A DNA stretch of 62,000 nt from Acanthaster planci (Eukaryota; Echinodermata; Asteroidea; Valvatida; Acanthasteridae). Position 1 is the stretch's first letter. Every line of letters begins with the position of its first letter. This document shows, one piece after another, positions 12,501 through 24,500 of the stretch. The stretch is taken from positions 43,077 to 105,076 of the forward strand of contig NW_019091417.1 of assembly GCF_001949145.1 (NCBI RefSeq), read 5' to 3'. The notes under the pieces were generated by a model, which worked only from the letters and a program-made list of their open reading frames with translations, was not told the origin of the DNA and searched no databases. Position numbers and translations under genes: made by a program.

Positions 12501-15500
12501 TTTGTACTCGGTTAGTAACTTGACCAGCATTGCGTCCTACTCGATCGTAACTGCATTGACTTTTGAAAGATTCTTTGCCGTAACTCGTCCCCTGACATTC
12601 AGATCCCAGCAAAGCAAATCAAGAGCTGCCAAAATATTGGCAGTTTTGTGGAGCATGGCAATTGCAGCAGGTGTTGCATACCATTTCGCAGCTGTTTATG
12701 GAGGGATTGCTGGTGAAATAGCTGCTCACGTGATGATCATTCTATTTCATACCACTGGTCTGTTTATCAACGTGGGCCTATACGCTTGCATTGTCAAGAA
12801 ACTACATGAGCAACCACACATTAGATCAACAGATAATCATCACCATCAGGTGCGAAGGGCAATCATCATGCTCATCGTGAACACTACAATTTTCTTCACC
12901 CTCAACATAACTTATATCACTCGATTTATCCATAATTTGGTACTTGTGTTGTCCAATCTCTCCCTATATGACAAAATCAATTTCCTCCATGTATATACCG
13001 ATCTTCAAGTTGCCTCTTTTATTGTACATTTGTTGAATACCTCCTTAAACCCTCTGGTCTACAGTTGCACCAATAAAGACTACAGGAAGGCCTTTTTGAC
13101 AGCATTTTCCTCTTGCTTCATATGGCATCTCTGCCCTTGTTGCCAGCAAAGCCAGGCCCCACCACAGCAACCAATTGAGGACATAGAACTCAAAGTAATC
13201 CATCAAAATCAAGATATTCCTAAGAAGTCACCTGAGCTCACTACGGAGCAAATCCACAAAGCCCAAGTGCAAGTCCACCAACTCCACGATACCCTACGAG
13301 AGCCAGTGGAACACAATGAACTTCAAGGGATCAAACAAAGCCAGGCCGTTCCACTCGAGTCAATGGACTATGTTGAGGAGCAAATTCACAAAGGTCAACT
13401 GTGCGTCCATCAAGTTGAGGACAGTCCACAAGAGCAAGCACAGATGACAGAGCTGCAAGGAGCCCACCAAAGCCTAGATGCCAGACTACATACAACAGAC
13501 TGAACTGCACAACATGTCATGAACCCACCAGGAACAGACAACCTAGACCTGGTATCAACTACATGTACGAACCTAAATGAATACGATTTAGCCAGTAATT
13601 TCATTGCAGCATCGATATTAAGCAATCAAGATTTTATGGCTCACTTGTGACAGAAATTTTAGAATGTCTAAAGAGGAAATTTTAAAGAGGAAGATAGCTT
13701 GACAACGCAACACTTGATGAAGTCCTAGAATCATCCTTTAGCGTTATCTTTTCATTACTCTACGGGCAAATCAATTTTCCATGTAAGTAATAAGTGTTTG
13801 TGAAGTTCCCCGCCCCCCGGGTATATAATTTATTGCTCTTCAATCAGCTAATATTCAATGACATTTGATAGCAATACTGGCCCAGAATATCTTGGAACAA
13901 TTCAAAGTAATAACAAAAGGATTACACATTTCAATGTGTATTTTGGAGTTCTGACATGACGAGACAGAACAGAGCAGAGATTATAATAAGAGTGTGGAAT
14001 CAGGAAAGAAAAACATGTAAAATGCTTTCAATGTTGTTTGCAACGTTTCTGTTAGTCATTCAGTTTCCAAGTTACATGTACATGTATTTATAGCTGTGTC
14101 AATTTTGTGTTCATTGATCATTAAGAAGTGCAAATCAAATCTTTTTTTCTGACTGTTTTGTCCCACATCTCATTTGCTTAAGTTAGGATGTTCATGTACC
14201 ATTATCTGATGCTTATCAGTAACAAGGTTTTACAAATGATCCCCTGAATTGCAGATATTATGTGCTATTTTACATTAAGGTTGTTGTGTCTAATTTCTGC
14301 AGAGCCTTAACCCTAAAAGAGCCGGAGACGGTGAGAGAGACAGCATCTGCCCCCCCCCCCAACATTTTTCTGGCATCACCGCAGTGCAATTTTTCAGGAG
14401 CTGTGCCTAGAGGGGCTTTTAGAGTGAGTCTTTGTGGTCATTTTGCCCCCAATTTTGTGAACATCGAACATCCCATGCTTGTGCAGTGCACTTTTTCTGA
14501 GACAGGTCAGCCTAAAATGTATACGTTTTCAACTGCGGTGCTCAATGCCAGCTGGCATTGTAGCACAAATGACCGAAAAAAACCCAGGTCTGATTGAGTT
14601 CACAATTGTAATGATAAGGAATGTCTGTACATTCATGCCCAATTTCAAATGAAATCAAGAGTTGCACAGCAAATTCTTTGGGAGGGGGAATTCTCCCTCC
14701 TCCCCCATAAGAAGGGCCTAGAATAACCAGACTCTTTGAGGGTTAAAGTGTAGCTGCAGTTAATTTTTCTTGGACACAATTTTTTAAGTGATGTCATCCA
14801 AGGAAGACATAGTTCAGTGTATCTGGTTTGTGAATGACTTTGTCATACATGTACACGCACCAACATTTTTCTGTTCAAATTGTAAACCCAGAATATACAT
14901 GTACTTGATAAAACATTTCTGAGAGAGGGATTGATGCGCGCTCACCCAGCAAATCTACAAAATTCAAAATATTTTTATGTACTGTAAACCAATGCAACAC
15001 TGAGGCTTTCTTCCTGGGATGACATCACACTTTTGCTCACAAATATGGAAATACTCATTAGCATAAAAACCAAACAGGCAGTAAAATACCCACTGAAATA
15101 GTACAATAAAAATGAAAATAAATTCTATTGAGACACAAAGGCGCACTTTGAAAGTCTGAATTAAAACAAATTGATTGCAGCTATCCTTTAAAGTGACAGG
15201 TGTTTACAAAGGGCTACATAGTTTCAAAGAGCAGCTTTGCACAGATTATTCTTCTATGCCTGGACAATTTCTGCTCATAATCAAAATCTGGTTACCAACC
15301 AAAAATCCCTGTACCCAGTATGCCGTTTTGACTGGTTTATGGCTGAATAGAACCTAAACTTGCTGAGTAACATCTTCTGAGTCTCTGTAAAAATGGCTCT
15401 AAGCTTTGTGATGGTAGACTTTTAAGGCTTTACAATGAGTTTTACTCACCAAGAATGACACTTGCTGGGGACAGAGCAACGGCGCTAAAGAAATAGCAAT

Positions 15501-18500
15501 AGAACAACTTCTCTACATCACTAAAGGAGAGGAGGTGAAAATAAACAGGGAAAGAAAAGTCAAAATATATGTACATTCAAGCATTCATTACGCGTAAGGT
15601 TGACTGTTGTAATGTTTTATTATATGGACTTCCCCGATTCTCAGATATCAAAGCTACAAAAAGTGCAAAATGCTTGTGCCAGACTTGTGTGTAGCTCTGC
15701 TAAATACTGCCATATTTCCCCTTTGTTGGTTAAATTACATTGGTTGCCTATTCGATAGAGAATTGCATTTAAAATACTTTTGATAACATTTAGGGCTTTG
15801 CATGGCTTTGCACCAGGTTATATCTCAGAATTACTAACACCTAAATCCCAGTCACATATGTACAGTCTTCGTAGCTCACAGGACAGGATGATCCTTAGTC
15901 ATCCCTATTGTAGAACTAAGGCAACTTTTGGAGACCGTGCATATATTTGTGATGCTCCTAGGCTTTGGAACAGACTGCCCTTTCATGTAAGAAATGCTAA
16001 ATCTGTTGACACATTCAAGATTGTTCTAAAAACTCTTCTCTTTCGTGAAGCTTTTTCCAACACCTGATTTTCATTTCTACTAGCGATGGGTATTGTTATG
16101 TGCAGTTGAGTATATTTGCTTAGCATCGGCGCAATATAAATGTTCCTTATTATTATTTTTATTTTCATTCCAACTACAAGCCAACATCTTTTTCACCCTA
16201 TCACCCTTTGGGTGAAAAGACATAAGTCACATGTTACAGTCAGTAATTAGTGATTTGCACTTACTGAATTGAATCATTAAGATATAAACACTCTGCACAG
16301 GGACTTATGATATCGTGGACTAATCCAAGTAGACGCCATTACTGTAGCAGCACTGCACTCTAGTGCACATTCAACTGATGCACATGCATCTTGGCAAGTC
16401 ACTGCACCCTATCGGTCAAAGAGGCATCTCTCACATGAGACACGGCACCCTGTTGGTCAAAGAGGTACTTCACACATGAGAACCACCTGTCCACGAGTAC
16501 GATGCAGTGCCACCCCAATAAAGGCCTCTAATTCTGGGCACTGAATTTGGTACAAGCGAAAAACCATGGGTTGTCTTCAATAGCCCTAAATCATAATGTC
16601 ACACTTTGTTTATGTGTAAGCTTTCCTCTGGCAGCAAAACTGATTGTGTCCATCTCACTGCCATAGGAGACATACACATAAAGCATGACGTCATTACGTT
16701 TTACAGTGTGGGTCTACAGACCTCTATCATTGGGCAGCCATCTTGTTTTTCTACCATTCAAAGCAATGTAACCAAACTGAGGCTGGAAGGGAAAAAAGTC
16801 TGCTCCCTTTATTAATAAATGTAAGGGGATACTGGACACAAAACAAACATGGCAGCATCATGATAAATGTCTACTTTAGTTCCCTCTACAGTGAGATACA
16901 AAACCAATGTCTTCATACCAGAAGCTAATGCACTGCACATAGACCGTACTTAGTAGTCTTTGATCTAAACAATGTAAAGTGTCCAACCATACCTTAGGTT
17001 TATTGCCGATCCTCTGGCTGTGGAGTAAATTGCAAAGGAACTAGCTGAGAGGACATAGATAAGCATCCAGAAATAACCCTCTTCATAACTCCCTTCATCT
17101 CTCTAAACATTGGGAGAGAAATCATCCGAAATTCATCCCAAGTAAATTACTTGGTGTATCATGGTACGGAACTGTGACCCATTGATTTAAATTTGTTTAT
17201 TTGTGAACTAAGGGTCGGGTTGAATGTNNNNNNNNNNNNNNNNNNNNNNNNNNNNNNNNNNNNNNNNNNNNNNNNNNNNNNNNNNNNNNNNNNNNNNNNN
17301 NNNNNNNNNNNNNNNNNNNNNNNNNNNNNNNNNNNNNNNNNNNNNNNNNNNNNNNNNNNNNNNNNNNNNNNNNNNNNNNNNNNNNNNNNNNNNNNNNNNN
17401 NNNNNNNNNNNNNNNNNNNNNNNNNNNNNNNNNNNNNNNNNNNNNNNNNNNNNNNNNNNNNNNNNNNNNNNNNNNNNNNNNNNNNNNNNNNNNNNNNNNN
17501 NNNNNNNNNNNNNNNNNNNNNNNNNNNNNNNNNNNNNNNNNNNNNNNNNNNNNNNNNNNNNNNNNNNNNNNNNNNNNNNNNNNNNNNNNNNNNNNNNNNN
17601 NNNNNNNNNNNNNNNNNNNNNNNNNNNNNNNNNNNNNNNNNNNNNNNNNNNNNNNNNNNNNNNNNNNNNNNNNNNNNNNNNNNNNNNNNNNNNNNNNNNN
17701 NNNNNNNNNNNNNNNNNNNNNNNNNNNNNNNNNNNNNNNNNNNNNNNNNNNNNNNNNNNNNNNNNNNNNNNNNNNNNNNNNNNNNNNNNNNNNNNNNNNN
17801 NNNNNNNNNNNNNNNNNNNNNNNNNNNNNNNNNNNNNNNNNNNNNNNNNNNNNNNNNNNNNNNNNNNNNNNNNNNNNNNNNNNNNNNNNNNNNNNNNNNN
17901 NNNNNNNNNNNNNNNNNNNNNNNNNNNNNNNNNNNNNNNNNNNNNNNNNNNNNNNNNNNNNNNNNNNNNNNNNNNNNNNNNNNNNNNNNNNNNNNNNNNN
18001 NNNNNNNNNNNNNNNNNNNNNNNNNNNNNNNNNNNNNNNNNNNNNNNNNNNNNNNNNNNNNNNNNNNNNNNNNNNNNNNNNNNNNNNNNNNNNNNNNNNN
18101 NNNNNNNNNNNNNNNNNNNNNNNNNNNNNNNNNNNNNNNNNNNNNNNNNNNNNNNNNNNNNNNNNNNNNNNNNNNNNNNNNNNNNNNNNNNNNNNNNNNN
18201 NNNNNNNCGGATCATGTTGTGTTTACAGGCTAGGGTTGAATGTATCATGGATCATGTTGTGTCTACAGGCTAGGGTTGAATGTATCGTGTTGTGTCTACA
18301 GGCTAGCCACTTTACCCTACTTGCCTATTGCTACCCATTATCGTATTAAAAAAGAGAGAGAAACTGTAAGGACATGCTGTCCAGTTGTTTCAGGACAAAA
18401 GAACACATGACTCTGGTAAGCCATCTTGGGACAAACTAGTGCGTACACACATGCACATGATATACAAGCTTTTGAGCTTCCGAAGTGAAAATTATCATGA

Positions 18501-21500
18501 AACCTGAAAAATAAAGTGTTCCATGTTCCCAGATTTAGGGCAAGCCACTGACAAAACACAAAAACTAAAAATAAGCCACGACTTTTAATATGAGAAGTTT
18601 CCTGACCTGTGGATCTGTTACCCACGTCAATATTGCAGCAAATGTCCCGGCAGCCATACTGAATGCAAGAGAGGGGAAACAAAATGAAAATTCTTTTCAA
18701 GGTTGAAGGAAGTAAATCACGTTTCTCAGTCATGCTCTTGGACCTTAGACAGTGAAAAGAGGGTGCATTTTAGCTTGTAAGCAAACCTTTCTGCATATGA
18801 GATGCAGATCACGTCCATTTATACAGTTCTAATGAATTGAATTGAATCCACTGGATAAATTTGTTTGAATCTAAAACTGCTTGCATACAGCTTCACATAA
18901 AACACTCCCAAATCCTCCAAAATCCTTTGCTGCAAAGTGGAGGAATTTGGAGGATTCAGGGTGTAGAGCAAAAGTGCATGGCTGATTTCGAAAGATGCCA
19001 TACCAATACATGAAGGTCGTGGATTTGACCTTACGTTGTTTGTGCTTAGTCAAGTACAAATTCAGCCCAATGTTTCTTTTGAATCAACTGCACAGCTCAA
19101 ATTGCCATTCGCACCACCTCGACATGATGACAGGAATTGCCGGAGGATTTTGAAGGATTCAGGCAGTTAGGCACACCTCCAAATGACATTTTCAAGAAAT
19201 TTTGGAGGATTTTGGAGGCTTTGGGCTGAATGCAATTTTTTCATGTTGAAAATCGGAGGATTTCGGAGGATTCAGGATGGCTCCTAGTCAAGAGGTCTAA
19301 GGGGATAGAGTTAAGACATATCAGGGTTATGTCCACATTGAAACTGAAATCAATTAATGCAATGTAAACACACCTGGCAATGTTGGCCAAACTGAATGCC
19401 TGGTTGTTGATGAGGATTCCAACAATGTATGCAGGAAACTCAACGGTGTTATGAATAATGACAAATGCAGGAACAACCTGCAACCAAAAAATGGGAATGA
19501 ATTACACCAGGGATTGAAAAAAGCACACCTGTTGAGTGACACTATCACTTACATGTACAGTATAATTCTACTTTGGAAGAGGTTTCTCCCACAAGTTCTT
19601 ATAAACCACTAAGCTGTTGATGCTTGTTGATGCACAGCACAGGTCATATTAATCACTGTCAACACACAATACACTGTAGTATGTCAGTACATGTATATCT
19701 TTAACACCTCCAAAGTACATTTGAAATCAACTGAAGAGGCAGAGCATTGTAATATTTGGACAGAATGAGAATTTTCAGTGGTTAGAGGTCACATGTCAAT
19801 TTCGAAAATGGAGATTTTGGCACACACACACAAAAAATGATCTTTAAGCTGCATACATGTAGCTATTCACTGCTATTTTGCCCGTCTCACCGGGCTTGGG
19901 CCGTTCAGGTATGGGTGATGTATTTAAGCACAAGAACTCTCACACCAGAGATGCGACCCGTTAGTGGAACTTCCCAGCTTCTTTTATTCCTAACACCAGA
20001 GGGCGCGCTGTGTCTCCACCGTGAAAGTCAATAACGTATTGACAACTTTACCGGTACCTTGCCTAGTACTACTACTATCACTAGCATGACAAGTGGCATT
20101 TCCATTGTCCATGGAAAATAATGTTCTTTGCTCCATGTTGTCCAAATAGCCTTCTCTGTCCGACATGCTAATGAATGCCTCTGCCGTTTTTGCTTGGGTC
20201 CACCATATGTGCTTGGCCTGATTTTCCACCTTGACTCTGTCCTCCGTGATCATATCTTCCATGACTGTTTCCACGGCAACTGTTTCCTCCGTGACGGTTT
20301 CCTCAGCTGTGGCCTCAGCCTCTGTCGTTACTGTTACTGTGTTGAACTTGGCTGCGTCCTGAGGCTCCTCTTCGTCCACGGCTTGGATCACACGCTCTTT
20401 TGAGGTGGCCAACTTTGTTACAGTTAAAACACTTCGACTGCATGTGCGGACATCTCTGTGGGTGATGCGCTCCCAGACTGTGGTAACACTTGCCCTGCCT
20501 GAATTGTTCTTGATTCCCGGGCCTCCGGGCTGATACATGATTAACTTCACCACTACAGGCATTAGCCGATGATGTGGATGGCGCTGGCTTCCCTCAGTGC
20601 TGCAGATTTTCACACTCTTTCTCAGCCATCTCCATGGCAACGGCCTCTTCACATACTGCTTTCCGTGTGAGTGTTTCTCTTACTCAGCAACTTTGCCTGG
20701 ATCTGTTGTAAAGTCCACCCACCAATGTATCACACAGATTGGTCTCCAACTCAGTTCCATAGCCACAATGTCGAGACAGCTTCCTGAGATCATTGATATG
20801 CATGTAGCTAGCAACAGTTTCACTTGCCTCTTGGTGCCACTTTCTGAATGGCGTTCTCAGTGTGATTTGAATTCATGTAGATGCATAATAATTAAACAAG
20901 ATTGTTATCTGTTCAAACTCTTTTCTGAGGGGTTGTCTGGGCTGACATAATTTGTCTCTATCTCGAAATCTGCTGGCCCAATCATTGCCACAAAAACACT
21001 ATCTTCGTCCTCACTGGTAATTTGTTATGCTCTCATCTGTATTTCTAAACGGCGTTGATAGTTGTGCCCGTCCTCCTTTTCTGCATCAAAAGCTTTAATG
21101 GTTCCAATAAACCCTTGACCACGCAGTTCCGCCATGCTGCATCGGGGCAGTCAAATATCGACACATTGGGGCAAAATTTCTCTGGTATTTTGCTCAAATT
21201 TTATGATTTTCTCTTACTGAAAAGTCACAATATGCAGACTGCTGTTCCTTATTTGGTATGTCCTGGGTCTAAAATAAACAATCCCATTCTCGTCACCAAT
21301 TTGTTACGTACATGTATCTAAGTACAAGAAATGACACACTGGAGATGCGACCTGTGAGTAGAATTTTCCAACTTCTTTTATTCCAAACACCGGAGGGCGC
21401 TTCCGCTATCACAATAACTATGGAGTATAGACATCTGCAGGTGTGTAGATAATGCAAATTTACACAAGTATTACAGAAATGTTAATGCTATGAGCACATT

Positions 21501-24500
21501 TTCAACTTTAAAGGCATGAATAACTGACCATGGGGATGACAACCACATGAAAGACTTTTGGGAAAAAACAGGGGGACATTGTATTGGCGGTACTGTGAGT
21601 GTTGATGGTGTATTGACGGTACCCGTACAATTACATGTAGTATGACCCAAGCACCACCTTCAATAAAATTAAGTTCAAAAAGCAGATTTTGGATTGAACT
21701 TTACAGACGGCTTTGGTGTGTTTACTTACAAGTTTTGAAAGAGCTCTGGATCCTGAGTAGATGCTCCCCACAAAAAACATCATTGCAGGTAACCATGGCA
21801 ACAGAGCTGACCTTGTATAAAAAATTAAAAAAAGAAACCTCGCCAAATTAACAGACATTAGTAAAGTAACAAACTTACTGATGCTATGAAGTTATATTGC
21901 TATGGACCAGGCTAATGGATCAAGCTGTTGGATAATGTTATTTAACCATTTATTTTGAAGTGTGTTAAACTCTTAAAATTTCATGACCTCTTTTGAGTCT
22001 TCTGGTGGCAGTTCAACACAATGTAAGCAGCAAATTACAAACTCCTCACAAGGTGATATTTGAAATGATAAACTCGAACAATTAAAAAGCAATCTGTTAC
22101 CTGTCATAAGTAAGCTTGATAAAGCCTCGATTGGCGGCAACAAACAGAACGATGACGCCAACTGAAGTCTGCCATTCTTGGAACAGCGTTGGGTATGTGA
22201 AATGCAGCACAGACAACACGTACTGAAAAAACAAGATGGTCAAAGTCATTGATACAATGCGGTGCAAACAGCGAGACCAGCGAAAAATCAAAACGATACT
22301 CCAGTTTCTGCTGTGGAGGTGAATACTGACTAATGTCGACTCATGCAGAGAAGCTGTGCATGTTCATGGCAATCACAGGTACATGTAGAGTGTAAATCTG
22401 TAAGGTGAGTCCTTGATTGGGTTAATCTGAGACAGTGCATGTCATAGACCAGACATTTAAACTGAAAGGAAGAGCAAGTACCTAGTTTTTTTAGGAGAGC
22501 AACACTGAATTATTTGATTTTCTGGACATTTCAAGAAAATCGTTTTCCTTTCATTAGAAGTTACTGTCAGGCTGTTTATTGTGGCCATTTGAAGGTCATT
22601 TGCACAATTAACTAGGCCTGTACATGTATCTGTATTTGTGCTTGTTCCCAGACCAAACAGATCCCAACTATATTTATGACCCATTAAATGACTGAGAAAG
22701 AATTGATGTGGTAAGCATGTAAAAATATGTAGACAAAGTACAATGTAATTATTCCCCACGGTGACCTACATGTAGTATTAACCATTAGAAAGTGAAAACA
22801 TGTCCAGAAAAATTTAATTTAGAAGGGAAAATACAGAGTTGTTTACTTAGACAGGTTAGAAAACAGTTCAGTCTCATGGCATGAAAGGGTTTATGCACGG
22901 GGTGTCAAGTATAAGTAGCGTCCACATTTGGAACTCTTCCAAGCCTTACAGGCCTAAGCAAAATGAGGCTCATTGAAAGCTTTTTCACAAAGTCCCCACT
23001 TTTTGGGGGGTCGAACTGTTTAACGTCAACAAGCGTCAACACACACAAATAGTCAACAAAGCGTCAACGACTTGGAAATACCCCCTAAAGATTTAGAAGT
23101 GGATTAAGCATAATTTAGAGACTCTAACATCTGTGTGTAAGAGAAATACATGTAGTGAATTTGTTTCCAGATTCTCGAAGGGAAATGGAATTTTTTGCAA
23201 TGTATGGGGGTCACCATCTTTTTAAACAAGATGGCGGCTGGCTGGGCTGTACGAGCAGGCCTGATTTGTCACTCAAATCTCCACACTCAAGTACATGTAT
23301 CATTTTTGATAATGTGATACAATGAATACGTCTATGTAGGAGCCTGACTGATACTGCATCCACCAGACCAGCGACCAGTTTTCGAGGTCATAAAGGCTTT
23401 TTCTGTAATCTAAAAAATACAAACAAATGCAAAATAATGTACTAATCACCTTCCCTTGGTCACAGACAATGTGAGAAAAGATGATCAAAACGTGAAAACC
23501 TTCACAGATGTTTCTCAACAGAGTGATCTCCGATTGCTCTCACGAACACGCAACTTGTCGTGACTGTGACATATTTTTGAGGTTTGAATAAGAAGTACAA
23601 TGTACGGTGTGTAAGTGAAGCCATATGTAAAATAAACGTTTGCTGCGGCGTGGGGCCTATTGTACAACTTTATCTCATCCTATACATGTGCACCTAGTAA
23701 AAAATTATGATTTTAAATTTTGAATTGGAAATAAAAAGATAAAACTGCAGGTGTTTCTTTGCTTTGAATTCCAAAAGTTTCCCACTGTTTTATTATTTTT
23801 TCAACCGCGAGCCTGCGTTTATATTTTAATTGAACAATAAACCAATGAAAGTGATAAATTGACAAATGTTTTCAATTGAACATGCGCCATTTACATGTAC
23901 ATGTATTTCTAACACTGAAACAATCCAAATGTTTAGTGCTTACAATAGAGATTATGTGCCAATGATTCTCCTTAGAAATCTGAGTAAAATTTTATTCATA
24001 AACTTTACTGCGCTGTGGGGTTGGAGGCAAGGGAGACCGTGGCAAGGACTATAAATGTACCCATATCTCTTGCTGGTAGACGGGTGACACTATAACAGTA
24101 CTTGATGTTTGTCAAGTGCAAGCAGTTTTCAAACATTCACTGGCCCTACGACGTTAGGTAATTGAAGTTGGCCAAGTTCAGCGGGTCGAAATTGGTGGCG
24201 AACATACTTGTCATCGTCATCACTATCTACGTCGCTGTCGTCATCATCATGTTCAGTTGTCAATTGAGTCACATGACTTCAGTCATAAGCGAAAAGCATT
24301 TTAAATAAGATTTTAAGCTTTGCATCGTGGATGAAACATGAGAAATGGGTTTGCGGGTAAGCCATGGAATCAATCTCTTTTGGACGAGGTGTGGTTCTTC
24401 AAAGAACCGGTGAGTATCCAGTTTATACTCACCGGTTCTTTTAAGAACTACACCTCGTTCAAACGAGATTGATTCCATGGTGTACTCACGACACCACGTA

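Noticed and set aside
14262-14597. 111-codon frame on +
   Set aside because: Lies mostly inside the TTAA-flanked MITE, with no family resemblance.
17193-18273. Three open frames of about 346-349 codons
   Set aside because: They run almost wholly through N, so they are gap artefacts.
19990-20652. 220-codon frame on - as a cellular gene
   Set aside because: It overlaps, out of frame, the gag relic with zinc knuckles between LTR pieces.
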